This document shows, one piece after another, positions 1 to 8,369 of a stretch of DNA of 64,000 nucleotides. A program made the translations under genes and the position numbers. How positions within the stretch are numbered: position 1 is the first letter of the stretch; the number at the start of each line of letters is the position of its first letter. Source of the stretch: a virus; the IMG/VR virus record IMGVR_UViG_3300042691_027855, positions 1 to 64,000 of that record; one strand, given 5' to 3'. The notes beneath the pieces are model-generated. The model saw only the letters and a program-made list of their open reading frames with translations, was not told the origin of the DNA and did no database searches.

Positions 1-1417
1 GAGCTTCTTGCTCAGCGAGTAGGGCCTCTTTCTCAGCAGCAAGGGCTTCTTCCTGGTTTGCAGGTTCCTCTTCGAGGGGAAGAGCTTCTTCAGGCGCAGC
101 TCCACTTTCGTCCCCAAAAATTGAGCCAAACAGGTCCTGATCTTCCTCAGGGTTGTAAGTCGTTGCCGAGGAAGAGTCAGCCGGTCCACCACTCTCTTTC
201 TTATCATCTAATTCAACACGGAAGTGTCGCTCTATCCATTCTTTCTTCGGCGTGAAACCAGACTGAATAAGAAGGGAGACATCTGACATAGTCATTGTCG
301 ATTCCTCAATTCGGAACTCCCGAGTAAGAACGGGAGCAGCGACGTCAGTTCCGAAGTTCAGGTCAACGATCCATCGAATGAGTGTTTGCGTGAGATTCTG
401 CGAAATGATCTCAGAAAGTTCTGACGCCTTCACGACTCGGACAACATTCGCAACCTGGGAGGAAGCACGGGAACCAGCCTCAGCTTGCCCCGCTTCGTTC
501 TCTCCGCAAATCAACACGCTGATTTCTTTGTCGATGTAGTCAATCAGGTTCTTGAACACATCGGGACTTCCGGACGGCGTTACGAACTCTAACTCGTAAC
601 CCTCCGGGAGGATCATTGCCGTCTCCTGGCTCAAGTTGGAAAGATGGTCGTACAACGTGTCGATTTCTTTCGTACTTGCGCTCAAAGGGGCTTTCGCAAC
701 GGCTGTTGGCGTGGCGTAGCGGTCGCCGTAAAGCACGTAGGACTCAATCGCCCTGCGACGGAACTTGACGAGCGGGTACAAGATTCGGCCCAAGGATGAA
801 CCGTAAGGGTCGCCATTGTGAGAAACCCAATACCGATTGACAATGAATTTGCGCGTCGGAAGCTCAACACCTTCGAACATTCGGTTGAACGTCAGGCAGC
901 GCATTGTGAAACCCGTCTGAGCATCTTCCTTTTCTTGGAAAACGAAACGACGTTGATCACGCATCCGTACATCGAACGGAATAACGCCTCTTTTCGTTTT
1001 CTTCCACATCACTTCTCCAACGGAGAACCCTGTGATGATTGCTTCCGCAAGTCCCTTATAAATATCATCAAGAGGAATTTCTTCAAGCACTTCGCTTACG
1101 AAATCCCTTACAGCTACGTCGCCGGGTTTGTCACTATATTGCTCAACGTACCACGGACGGGAGGTAATTTCTTGAACAAGTTTGGCAAAACAGCCCTGAA
1201 CTTGCTCGTCGTAAAGAAGGCGCTGGTATACAACTAGCGCACGGTTCCCGCCTTTTTGAATGAGAAGATCATCGTTAGGCCTGACAATCGTATTACCTTG
1301 ACCAGTGAACGGGCTGCTAGACCCGAACATGTAGATCGAAGATAGATTATAGGGGTCAGAAGTGTAACGAGCTACCTCTCCCGATGGCACTGGGGCTGTC
1401 TTAAATCTCTGAGCCAT
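1..1417 (-). CDS. Phage portal protein, Mu gp29-like (DUF935), 3' end off the window
   Basis: The start ATG is at 1417 with AGAGG about 10 nt upstream; 472 codons are visible and the frame is open to the window edge, so the C-terminus is missing. Portal proteins form the dodecameric ring at the capsid vertex through which DNA is packaged. The translation carries DUF935-type stretches: MRDQRRFVFQ in the middle, then YGDRYATPTAVAK, then the Ser/Ala-rich GENEAGQAEAGSRASSQV segment. The last visible part is acidic and Glu/Ala-rich, suggesting a low-complexity tail. A GGGTAAAA motif lies about 35 nt upstream of the start. Assignment is by motif recognition only. Confidence 0.82.
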   Translation of the reverse strand, partial: MAQRFKTAPVPSGEVARYTSDPYNLSSIYMFGSSSPFTGQGNTIVRPNDDLLIQKGGNRALVVYQRLLYDEQVQGCFAKLVQEITSRPWYVEQYSDKPGDVAVRDFVSEVLEEIPLDDIYKGLAEAIITGFSVGEVMWKKTKRGVIPFDVRMRDQRRFVFQEKEDAQTGFTMRCLTFNRMFEGVELPTRKFIVNRYWVSHNGDPYGSSLGRILYPLVKFRRRAIESYVLYGDRYATPTAVAKAPLSASTKEIDTLYDHLSNLSQETAMILPEGYELEFVTPSGSPDVFKNLIDYIDKEISVLICGENEAGQAEAGSRASSQVANVVRVVKASELSEIISQNLTQTLIRWIVDLNFGTDVAAPVLTREFRIEESTMTMSDVSLLIQSGFTPKKEWIERHFRVELDDKKESGGPADSSSATTYNPEEDQDLFGSIFGDESGAAPEEALPLEEEPANQEEALAAEKEALLAEQEA

Positions 1418-1451
1418 CCAATCCTCTGGTAGTTCTAGTCCTTATGTCAAG

Positions 1452-1459
1452 TTTTACCC
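1452..1459 (-). promoter_or_regulatory. GGGTAAAA motif (candidate late promoter element)
   Basis: GGGTAAAAC lies 35 nt upstream of the portal ATG and overlaps the TAA stop of the 53-aa gene. The same 8-mer recurs upstream of other virion genes, which is the only evidence for function. Confidence 0.45.
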
Positions 1460-1615
1460 TCGAGGCAGCTCGGGGAAATTTTGCGAGATATAATTTTCAA
1501 GTTTAGCCAGGATTCTCGAGTATTCGTCGTAGATCTTCTCGCTTGATGTTTGGCTCATGTAGTGCCTACAAGCTGAGATTAGCCGGTAGATGTCTTTTTC
1601 TTGTAGAGAGTACAT
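1454..1615 (-). CDS. Small hypothetical protein (53 aa)
   Basis: A short frame starting MYSLQEKDIY and ending PELPRG. Its ATG overlaps the stop of the gp25-like gene (TGATG), a sign of translational coupling, and its stop overlaps the GGGTAAAA motif before the portal gene. Mostly helical and charged, with no recognised domain. Position suggests a minor baseplate or head-tail component, but that is inference. Confidence 0.6.
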   Translation of the reverse strand: MYSLQEKDIYRLISACRHYMSQTSSEKIYDEYSRILAKLENYISQNFPELPRG

Positions 1616-1992
1616 CAGTTTGCCAGAGTAAATTGCATCGGTGGCTGGGGAACTCCGTTTACGGCGTACTGGATGAAAACGTGGTACACCCCGTCATCGC
1701 CCTGTGATTTCCAGTCCCCTGTTACGCTCAGGTCAGATAACCCTGAAACGTTTGCAGAAATTGATGCCTGCAGTTCAGAGTTGATTTGACCCGGATCCAG
1801 GACGTTCAGAACCTGATCTGCTATCCCGTAGTTTGCTCTCATAACCCGCTCGTAGTAACGGGTTTCAACTACGCTCCGAATTTGCTGCGTTATCAAAGCG
1901 TAGTCTACACTTGTCGCTAAATTCCCGTTGACGATGGTCAAAGGGTAAGCCAATCCTCGAATACTCGCTGCTAAAGGCTCGGTTACGCTCAT
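1615..1992 (-). CDS. Baseplate wedge protein, gp25/gpW-like (125 aa)
   Basis: Length and the segment around VETRYYERVMRANYGIADQ fit the GPW/gp25 baseplate family, which joins the tail tube and sheath to the baseplate wedges. The N-terminus (LAYPLTIVNGNLATSVDY) matches the usual 'short beta region, then helical IRSVV..' layout. It overlaps the upstream RHH-like gene by 4 nt and is coupled to the 53-aa gene, so they form one operon with sheath and portal. Confidence 0.7.
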   Translation of the reverse strand: MSVTEPLAASIRGLAYPLTIVNGNLATSVDYALITQQIRSVVETRYYERVMRANYGIADQVLNVLDPGQINSELQASISANVSGLSDLSVTGDWKSQGDDGVYHVFIQYAVNGVPQPPMQFTLAN

Positions 1993-2267
1993 CGGTATCT
2001 ACGGGAAATTTCAAATTCCAGGTTGTTCAACCTTCTGCGAATTTCTTCGGATGGAAGGGAACTCTCAATGACTTTGTTCACCTCTTGCCGCATTCCGGTG
2101 TGGCTCAAGGATCGATAGTAGGAAGGATCAACCAGATCCTCTTCTTGTTTTACGCCGGAAAGAAGGGAGAGGCAAAGGGTTTCAACTGAAACCCCTTGCT
2201 CTCTGGCCCTTAGTTCAAGCTGTAGTAGAAGAGAGTCAGGAATCAGTAACGTTAATTCCTTGTTCAT
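1989..2267 (-). CDS. Ribbon-helix-helix-like small protein (92 aa)
   Basis: The N-terminus (ELTLLIPDSLLLQLELRAREQG) has the beta strand plus two helices of an RHH/Arc-type DNA-binding or antitoxin-like domain; the rest is charged and helical. I prefer the ATG at 2267, which has GAGAG upstream, over the in-frame ATG at 2279. It sits between sheath and gp25-like genes, an odd place for a regulator, so a structural or chaperone role is also possible. Confidence 0.6.
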   Translation of the reverse strand: MNKELTLLIPDSLLLQLELRAREQGVSVETLCLSLLSGVKQEEDLVDPSYYRSLSHTGMRQEVNKVIESSLPSEEIRRRLNNLEFEISRRYR

Positions 2268-2284
2268 TATGACTCTCATTTAGT

Positions 2285-5200
2285 TTAGAAACCGGTGTTG
2301 TTAGTTCCCAGTCCTTGAGCGTTCAGCTCGTTCTGCATTTGACCAACGGCAACGCGGATCAGATCGATCTGAATTCTTTCCAGAGTCGGGACAGGAGTCA
2401 CAAACACCTTGGCGTTAACGATTCCGTTCTCGAGTGAGGCAGGAGGGTTGATTCGAGCATCACAGATAACCTGGAAAGCGTCGCTTGGGCGAGCGCCGAA
2501 CAGAGCACCACGAGAGTACAGCTGGTTCAGAACGCTATTGCCAACCGAAATGATCTGGTTGAACGCCACACCGAATCCGTCGATAACGTTGAAGATCTGG
2601 CTATCGAAGGCATTTCTCAGCGAACCGTAAACAACGTTCAGAATGACGCGAGTGTTTACGAACTGGTACAGACGCTGTTGAGCGTCAGCAGTGTTAACGC
2701 GAGTTCTTCCGCCCCAGACAAACACTGCGCTGGTTGGGTAACCAGGCAGGGTACGGATTGCGTTGCAACCGTCAGGGTTGAGAAGGTTTTGCTGAGCCGA
2801 GTTGATCGGAATCTGAGCTGCCACTGCGTCGGCAAGTTGATACTTGACACCAGCAGGCGGGAACTGATATCCCTCAGCGCGGTAACGACGCAGAGCAATT
2901 CCGGTCACGTAAGGTGAAGGGGGAATCCACTGACCCGAAGCGTTCTCGATGTAAGGACCGTAGTAAGCAATGAAACCGAAAGGTTGGAAGTACCTTTGGC
3001 TATCGTTGTACAGACGGTTGACATTGTCAACGCCAGCCTCAATGAACTCAGCCTGGGGAACACCGTTGAACCCAACGCCACGGATCGCATCGCTGATGAT
3101 TTCGGTGGAGGTGATTGGGTCAAAGCGCCAGAGAGCACTCGGAGGAGTTGCCTCAGGGGTGAAGTTCAGACCAACTTGTGAGCCGTAGCAAGGTTGACCA
3201 GCAACACTCAAGTCGCCACCAGCAGGGATAACCACCCAGTCGTAAGCGGTTCCGTTGTAAGTCACGGCGATCCGATCACCAACTGCAACCTCAGTTACTC
3301 CATCAGGGCCAACGGCACCAGCAGGAGCCACAGTAACGTTGAAGTAAACCCCGACGAGTTTAGCAACAGCAGTTTGAATGTCAACCCCAGTGTCTGACAC
3401 GGCGAGGCCGGTCGAAGTAACGTAGGGAGTCGCAGTGTCCAGGACACCTAACGTGGCAGAGGTAGCGGCCTCGTAGTCACCGCCTTCAATCGGATCGATT
3501 GAAGGAACCAGGAATGCTTGTGAAGCAAAGTTCTGGTCAACGGTTGGGGTGCAGTACCAGTTCTCAAGAGTTGTGGAAGGAGAGCCGGGGGCCGAAAGAG
3601 TAAGCTCAGGCAGCCAACCTGCAGTAGAATTCTCACCGAAAGGTGAAATCAAACCAACACCAAGAGCGGTCAAGCTATTGTTGAAGAAGATCGAGACTTC
3701 AGGGTTGCTCGCGGCAGGAGTAGGAGCTGCAGTTGCAACAGCTGCTTCTGAAGCGATCAGGCCGCTATTCAGACCGTACTTCCGAGCACGAACAAACGGG
3801 ATAACCGACAGTTCAGCCAGAGTGGCCGAAGTTGCCTCACCGCCAAGAACCTTCGTGTAGAAGATTGTGGGGCTAGAGACAAGAGAGATTGTTCCGCTCG
3901 GAATCGTTACGAAAGAAGAAGCCGTATAAGCGGTCAAGCTCTCAGCCAGGCAGAAGGTGTCTGCGTCGATCACCTGGACGTAGTAAAGAGCCTCAGAAAC
4001 TTTAGTGGTTGCGCGGAAGAGGTTTACTCCGGCGTCGGTCTTCACCGGCTGAGTGAAGTACAGTTTCTGACCATTCGTCAAGCCGTGAGCGACACAAGTA
4101 ACCCGAGCCGTGCCAGTGTAAGCTCCTGTTGAACCAGCCACGGAAGCGTCGGGGTCCAGGATTGTACGGGATACGAAGTTCAGACGGTAGTTAGCGGTAG
4201 CATCCTGAAGGCTAGCAGGAAGGTGCAGTGTGTTGACATACTGAGCGGCCCCAGTAATGTTCTGCAGGAGGTTTGAAGTCTGACCGTTAATTGTCTGAGG
4301 CAGGCTGTAGAAAGGAACAACGTAAGTAAGATCAATGCTTCCTGTGGTGCTGGGGAACGCAATTGCGTTGGCCGGGTTAGTCACAAACTGGGAACCACCA
4401 CCTGCAACGACTTCACTCAGAACGGAGACGGCGTTGGGGGCATCAAGCGCAAAGAAAACGTAGTTATCCGAGTAATCACCCGACACTGCGGCGTTGTAAG
4501 GAGGTGCAACTACGAAAATTGTGCCGTCTTCCGCTAGACCTTCACCGTTAAAGGCTGTTAAGATAGCACCCGTAGCATTGCTATAGGTGACTTCTTGAAT
4601 CTGGTAGGAAACGGGCCAATAGTTAGCAGAGTCTAGCTGAAGCCGCTTTAGGTCAGTTGGTTCAATCGCGTTCGTGGAGTTGTACTTAGCCGAATCTAGC
4701 AGGCCAACTTTCTCACCAGCGGCCACAGGAGTTGCACTCCGAGACTGAGAGATAGCGGTTTCTGCCGTGGGAGAAGCAATCAGAGCTTGGTAGGTGAGCT
4801 TGTCGTAAGTGACATCGGTGCCAACCCACTCGTACATGGCATTGTCTACCAGGTACTTGTTTCCGGTTACCAGGTCAGCGGCAGGCTCGTGAGGTGTGAA
4901 TGCGCTGTACTTGTTGATGTCGGTCACAAGGAAAGGACCGGGATCGGCAAGAGCCAACCACTTGTAGTTGTTGTTGGCGCAATGATCGGCGGCAGCAGCT
5001 CCGACAGCAGAACGGCCATCAGCATCAAACTGAGCGTACGCAGTTGGAGTGATCAGGTAGCCTTGATCTTGCTGACCATCGAAAGCGGTCTCGATGCACT
5101 GAATGTAATCCTGGGGAACTCGCTCCAGGTTCTGCTGTTGGCCAACGATGTTCTGAATGTCATAAACATTCTGCATCATGACGTACTGAGCACCGACTGG

Positions 5201-5941
5201 CAGAACCAGCGGAACAACGCTCACGTTAGCGTCAAACGTAGCGGCAGCAATGCTTACGAAGGCATTCTCAGAGTTTGAGAGGGGGTCGATCGAAGTGACC
5301 AGACCGAAATCACGAACGTAGACGGAGCTACGAACACTCGGGTTGCTCTCAATCGCCTCTGCGATCGCAATTGCGATAGCCGAAGAAATTCTGCGGTTGT
5401 TAACTTCGTCGCCAGGGATGTAGTCTACGGGAATTGTAACCGGAACACCCAGCCATTCGCCATCGGCGGTGTAACCTGTGGATCCATCACCTGCTACGAG
5501 GCGGTTTCCGTTGATTACAAGTTGTGCGTAAACAACATCTCCAGCCTCGAAGTTCGAGGGAAGACCTGCGTTGCTCTGCTTGGTTCCGTTAGGAAGAATC
5601 TCAATCTCTACGATCTGATCAGGAGTGCCAACGCGAACAACGCGTAGATCACCAATCTGAGCATTCTGGAAAAACTCGTTAACGCAGTTGTAGCTCAGCA
5701 AGGGAATCCGGGCCTCAGGAACGCTTCCACCAACGAGGGCGAAATAGTCGTTCAGCGAAGTGATCGGAGTAGGTGTGTTATAAGGGAAAACTGTAACCGG
5801 CACTGTTTCTTCGGTTTCCACCAGCATGTAAACAGTGCTAAAATTAGCAACGTCAGCGTTTGCGACAACACCGGCACGCTCATTGATGTATACACCAGGA
5901 GCTCCGGGGGTTGTTCCACCGCCAAGAGAAAATGTGGCCAT
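2285..5941 (-). CDS. Tail sheath protein, unusually long (1218 aa)
   Basis: The contractile sheath surrounds the tail tube and drives DNA injection. The N-terminus (GAPGVYINERAG) has the classic sheath 'PGVYxxE' signature. The C-terminus contains the conserved sheath core (AVFVWGGRTRV; LYQFVNTRVILNVV; VTPVPTLERIQIDL) that carries the inter-subunit handshake strands. I chose the ATG at 5941 because the longer frame begins with TTG at 5986. At 1218 aa it is nearly twice T4 gp18; the extra mass lies in the Ser/Thr/Ala-rich centre and probably forms surface-exposed insertion domains. A GGGTAAAA motif is about 100 nt upstream. Confidence 0.9.
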   Translation of the reverse strand: MATFSLGGGTTPGAPGVYINERAGVVANADVANFSTVYMLVETEETVPVTVFPYNTPTPITSLNDYFALVGGSVPEARIPLLSYNCVNEFFQNAQIGDLRVVRVGTPDQIVEIEILPNGTKQSNAGLPSNFEAGDVVYAQLVINGNRLVAGDGSTGYTADGEWLGVPVTIPVDYIPGDEVNNRRISSAIAIAIAEAIESNPSVRSSVYVRDFGLVTSIDPLSNSENAFVSIAAATFDANVSVVPLVLPVGAQYVMMQNVYDIQNIVGQQQNLERVPQDYIQCIETAFDGQQDQGYLITPTAYAQFDADGRSAVGAAAADHCANNNYKWLALADPGPFLVTDINKYSAFTPHEPAADLVTGNKYLVDNAMYEWVGTDVTYDKLTYQALIASPTAETAISQSRSATPVAAGEKVGLLDSAKYNSTNAIEPTDLKRLQLDSANYWPVSYQIQEVTYSNATGAILTAFNGEGLAEDGTIFVVAPPYNAAVSGDYSDNYVFFALDAPNAVSVLSEVVAGGGSQFVTNPANAIAFPSTTGSIDLTYVVPFYSLPQTINGQTSNLLQNITGAAQYVNTLHLPASLQDATANYRLNFVSRTILDPDASVAGSTGAYTGTARVTCVAHGLTNGQKLYFTQPVKTDAGVNLFRATTKVSEALYYVQVIDADTFCLAESLTAYTASSFVTIPSGTISLVSSPTIFYTKVLGGEATSATLAELSVIPFVRARKYGLNSGLIASEAAVATAAPTPAASNPEVSIFFNNSLTALGVGLISPFGENSTAGWLPELTLSAPGSPSTTLENWYCTPTVDQNFASQAFLVPSIDPIEGGDYEAATSATLGVLDTATPYVTSTGLAVSDTGVDIQTAVAKLVGVYFNVTVAPAGAVGPDGVTEVAVGDRIAVTYNGTAYDWVVIPAGGDLSVAGQPCYGSQVGLNFTPEATPPSALWRFDPITSTEIISDAIRGVGFNGVPQAEFIEAGVDNVNRLYNDSQRYFQPFGFIAYYGPYIENASGQWIPPSPYVTGIALRRYRAEGYQFPPAGVKYQLADAVAAQIPINSAQQNLLNPDGCNAIRTLPGYPTSAVFVWGGRTRVNTADAQQRLYQFVNTRVILNVVYGSLRNAFDSQIFNVIDGFGVAFNQIISVGNSVLNQLYSRGALFGARPSDAFQVICDARINPPASLENGIVNAKVFVTPVPTLERIQIDLIRVAVGQMQNELNAQGLGTNNTGF

Positions 5942-6043
5942 GTTTTTAAGAGGGTGTTCCTTCTTTCCCTTCAGCAGTGCAGGCAAGGATGACTCCTACG
6001 TGGTCTCCGTAGAGCTGCTGTTGAGACACAAAAGTGTACTAAC

Positions 6044-6051
6044 TTTTACCC
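6044..6051 (-). promoter_or_regulatory. GGGTAAAA motif upstream of sheath
   Basis: AGGGTAAAAG about 103 nt upstream of the sheath ATG, in the gap after the LysM-like gene. Member of the recurring candidate late-promoter motif. Confidence 0.45.
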
Positions 6052-6413
6052 TATTGAATACCAGTAATCGCAGGCAAACTATCAAATGATAACCCGTTGA
6101 GAGACTCTCGCAAGACAACGCCTTGCAGAGTATATTTGTTCAACGACGAAACATACTCAGACTCTGAGTCAAACGGAAAGATCTCGTCTGCCTGTGCCCC
6201 TTCAACGGTTCCAGACACAAAAGAAGCTTGTTGCAAACTTCCGGAAGGACTCTCAGGATTGGGTAGAAGGAGTTGAGCACCAATCGGGGGAAGTTCAGTA
6301 ACGTCCCACTGAGGATTCAACTCAAGCACCGCCCGGTACTCAAGAGAATTGGTGTAGTACTGGTACCCGAGTTTCCTCCAGGTGAACTGGGGCTGGAAGG
6401 GCAGAGTAATCAT
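6051..6413 (-). CDS. LysM / tail protein X-like protein (120 aa)
   Basis: Residues about 10-50 (FTWRKLGYQYY, then VLELNPQWDVT, then PPIGAQLLLP) have the beta-alpha-alpha-beta layout of a LysM or gpX-type peptidoglycan-binding fold, common in proteins linking sheath or tube to the baseplate hub. The C-terminal half is unassigned. It lies between tail-completion and sheath genes, consistent with a tail role. Confidence 0.6.
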   Translation of the reverse strand: MITLPFQPQFTWRKLGYQYYTNSLEYRAVLELNPQWDVTELPPIGAQLLLPNPESPSGSLQQASFVSGTVEGAQADEIFPFDSESEYVSSLNKYTLQGVVLRESLNGLSFDSLPAITGIQ

Positions 6414-6415
6414 TT

Positions 6416-6790
6416 TCAGACCATCTTACGGGAACGAGCCAAAAGACGAGCGCCAATCGATGTTCCACGATTCAGTTCAAAGCCTTCTTCTTCGGCCACT
6501 TTCTTAGCAGCAGCTTCAAGAACGGCGGGGCTGGTTGGAACGAAAATATCTTCTTCTTGAGTGCGACTCTGCAGTTTCGTGCGAACGTCGGTCTCAATCT
6601 GCTCTTTTTCTACAGCAGGTGCGGCTGGAACTGGCTCTTCTGTCAGCATTTGAACTTCAATCTTCGCGGGTTCCGGTTGTGCCTCTGCTTTCACCTCTTC
6701 AGCTTGCTCGTAAGCCTCGTTGACTTGCGGAGTCGAAGGGTCGTCGGCGGTGAAAGTTCCGTCTTCGTTGTGAGCTCTTTTTCTAGCCAT
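6416..6790 (-). CDS. Glu/Ala-rich phage protein (124 aa)
   Basis: I chose the ATG at 6790 (MARKRAHNEDGTF) because it sits against the TAA of the upstream tail-completion gene; the longer frame reads back into that gene. The N-terminal ARKRAHNEDGTF..DDPSTP pattern is a common phage motif of unknown function. The middle is rich in Glu, Ala and Pro (low complexity) and the end is basic. Function unknown. Confidence 0.7.
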   Translation of the reverse strand: MARKRAHNEDGTFTADDPSTPQVNEAYEQAEEVKAEAQPEPAKIEVQMLTEEPVPAAPAVEKEQIETDVRTKLQSRTQEEDIFVPTSPAVLEAAAKKVAEEEGFELNRGTSIGARLLARSRKMV

Positions 6791-6792
6791 GA

Positions 6793-7206
6793 TTAACGTT
6801 TTTGTGTGAGAATGTTTTTCCAAGCGATCGGAACAATCTGCTTGAGAGACTTATCCGGAACACCCATCCACGGCCTCGCAGCCATCTTTGAAGTTCCGAA
6901 CTGGTGATATACGCCATACGGGGCGGCCTTCACCTCGAAGCCTTCTCCTTTCGGTAAAATCTGGGCTTCGTTTTGCATGAACCCTGTTGCCCGTAGAATC
7001 GGTTGGCCAGGGTATTTGCGAAGTTTCGCAATCGCGTATTTTGGTGTAAGGGAAGCCCAAGGTCTTCCCGTAGTGGGATCAGATTCCTGACGCCAAGGAA
7101 CGGCATGATCTTTCAAGAGAATGGGTGCCCACTCTTTCTGGGTAGGCTTCCACCAGTCTAGGTTAAACTGAAGGAAACCGCCCTTCTTAACTTGAAAACT
7201 GATCAT
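6793..7206 (-). CDS. Tail completion / virion morphogenesis protein, gpS-like (137 aa)
   Basis: The C-terminal part (YGVYHQFGTSKMAARPWMG) matches the signature of the Phage_tail_S / Mu gpG family ('HQFG..M.ARPFLG'), proteins that cap the tail and allow head-tail joining. The N-terminus (WWKPTQKEWAPILLKDH) fits the helical start of this family. It overlaps the frameshift extension of the tail chaperone by 4 nt, so the tail genes are coupled. Confidence 0.75.
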   Translation of the reverse strand: MISFQVKKGGFLQFNLDWWKPTQKEWAPILLKDHAVPWRQESDPTTGRPWASLTPKYAIAKLRKYPGQPILRATGFMQNEAQILPKGEGFEVKAAPYGVYHQFGTSKMAARPWMGVPDKSLKQIVPIAWKNILTQKR

Positions 7207-7625
7207 CTTTGCCTTGAGCTCTTTTTGATCGCTTGCTCTTGCTTTTCCGCAAAATCTTCAACAATGTTGATCATTGCAAGAATTTTGCTCATCGGTTGTT
7301 TCTCTAACCAGTCTACAGTGCTATCCCAACGTTGTTTGCACAAGTGGAAAGAAACCTCAAGCCAGTTTTCGACCGTTAAGACTTTCTCGTTGATGATCTC
7401 TTCCCCAATCCACTTGAAGACTTTTTCTGTTTGAGGAAGGGTGAAATACGCTAAGTCGTCTTGGTTCTGTATAAGCCGAGAGATCAAAGGGACCATCCCG
7501 GTTTCTTTGTTTCGAAGGAGTTGCGCAAAATAAAAGTCTTTCGGGCAAAGCTCTCGAACGTGAAGGGAAACACCCTTACCGAAACTTAGCAGATACGTGA
7601 AATCTTCAAGGTCTTCAACGATTAG
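7203..7625 (-). CDS. Tail assembly chaperone, -1 frameshift extension (140 codons)
   Basis: This open frame has no usable start codon near its beginning and is in the -1 frame relative to the upstream chaperone gene. It becomes readable exactly at the heptamer CCCAAAC (7625-7631), immediately before that gene's TAA. Reading C-CCA-AAC, then slipping -1 to CCC-AAA, continues as CTA ATC GTT (LIVEDLEDFTYLL...). The fusion would be about 249 aa. An internal ATG at 7496 could give a shorter product but lacks the conserved front part. Lambda G/GT and Mu-like phages use the same strategy. Confidence 0.7.
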   Translation of the reverse strand, partial: LIVEDLEDFTYLLSFGKGVSLHVRELCPKDFYFAQLLRNKETGMVPLISRLIQNQDDLAYFTLPQTEKVFKWIGEEIINEKVLTVENWLEVSFHLCKQRWDSTVDWLEKQPMSKILAMINIVEDFAEKQEQAIKKSSRQR

Positions 7626-7951
7626 TTTGGGTCGGCGTCTTCCTCATCGGATCCGCTTGCCTTGGCAACGAGGTCGCTGAGTTTCTTGAAGTCCCTTACG
7701 CCGAGGTCAAGAATTTCGTCGTAAGTGATCTTGTCGGAGCCTACAATCAGGCGCTCGATGATCTTCATACCTCGCTCAACATCACCGGCTTTGCCAAGTT
7801 CTTTCTCCATATACAGGAGATCGCGGCCAGTCATTTCGCGGATTTGAATATCTCGACCGTCTGAAATCTTGGTAGAGAATGTTTCGAGCTGCTTTTGTTT
7901 TTTGTCCGCTGCCGGAGTTGGTTGTCCAGCATCTGTTGAAATGGTTCGCAT
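7622..7951 (-). CDS. Tail assembly chaperone, short form (109 aa)
   Basis: Size, the alpha-helical acidic character (ISDGRDIQIREMTGRDLLYME; KITYDEILDLGVRDF) and the frameshift partner fit the phage tail assembly chaperone (E/gp41 type) that wraps the tape-measure protein. A GGGTAAAA motif is 28 nt upstream of the ATG. Ends ...DADPN at the slippery site. No tape-measure gene is in the window. Confidence 0.65.
   Translation of the reverse strand: MRTISTDAGQPTPAADKKQKQLETFSTKISDGRDIQIREMTGRDLLYMEKELGKAGDVERGMKIIERLIVGSDKITYDEILDLGVRDFKKLSDLVAKASGSDEEDADPN
7625..7631 (-). other. Programmed -1 ribosomal frameshift site CCCAAAC
   Basis: Canonical X-XXY-YYZ heptamer in the correct phase, followed directly by the zero-frame TAA. 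The -1 frame stays open for a further 140 codons. Confidence 0.65.
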
Positions 7952-7959
7952 AGTAATTG

Positions 7960-8184
7960 CTAAGTGAATCTGTCAAGTTTTACCCTCGCGTCAACAAGCT
8001 GCTTTTCAATCGACTCGGAACCCTCGCCAGGCGGCAGGGACAAGTAAATTTCCTGAGCAGTTTTCCAACTCTGTTTTGCGCCTTCAAGATCTTCCAGCTT
8101 CAGTCGATCCTCGATATCGCATATCCACATGAAGACTATCTCTTTTCGAAAGTAAGGGTCAATTGGAAGGGGTAACGGCGTCAT
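7960..8184 (-). CDS. Hypothetical protein (74 aa)
   Basis: The ATG at 8184 overlaps the stop of the 62-aa gene (ATGA), which decides this start over an upstream TTG. Sequence is helical and charged (FMWICDIEDRLKLEDLEGA). No recognised family. Its last codons contain the GGGTAAAA motif serving the tail chaperone gene. Confidence 0.6.
   Translation of the reverse strand: MTPLPLPIDPYFRKEIVFMWICDIEDRLKLEDLEGAKQSWKTAQEIYLSLPPGEGSESIEKQLVDARVKLDRFT
7979..7986 (-). promoter_or_regulatory. GGGTAAAA motif upstream of tail chaperone
   Basis: Located 28 nt before the ATG at 7951, inside the 3' end of the 74-aa gene. Confidence 0.45.
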
Positions 8185-8369
8185 AGGGCGCGAGAGATCG
8201 TGAATGCTTGTTGAGGAGAAAAGTACTCGGAGTTGTAAGCGCAATGGACCGAGGAGGGAATTTCTCGTCCCTTTTTATCATAGGGTGTGACCAGATAGTA
8301 AACTCCAGCAATACCAACCATGGTTTCCAGTGAAGCTGATGCGACACGTGACTTGCGTGACTTTTTCAT
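8181..8369 (-). CDS. Hypothetical protein (62 aa)
   Basis: Its ATG overlaps the TGA of the DNA polymerase gene (ATGA) and its own TGA overlaps the next ATG, so it belongs to a coupled chain. The centre (VGIAGVYYLVTPYD) is hydrophobic; no family recognised. Confidence 0.55.
   Translation of the reverse strand: MKKSRKSRVASASLETMVGIAGVYYLVTPYDKKGREIPSSVHCAYNSEYFSPQQAFTISRAL

Noticed and set aside
4787-5278. A 163-codon plus-strand frame opposite the sheath gene
   Set aside because: It is the complement of a strongly coding minus-strand gene, and no plus-strand promoters or neighbours exist; all other support is for the minus strand.
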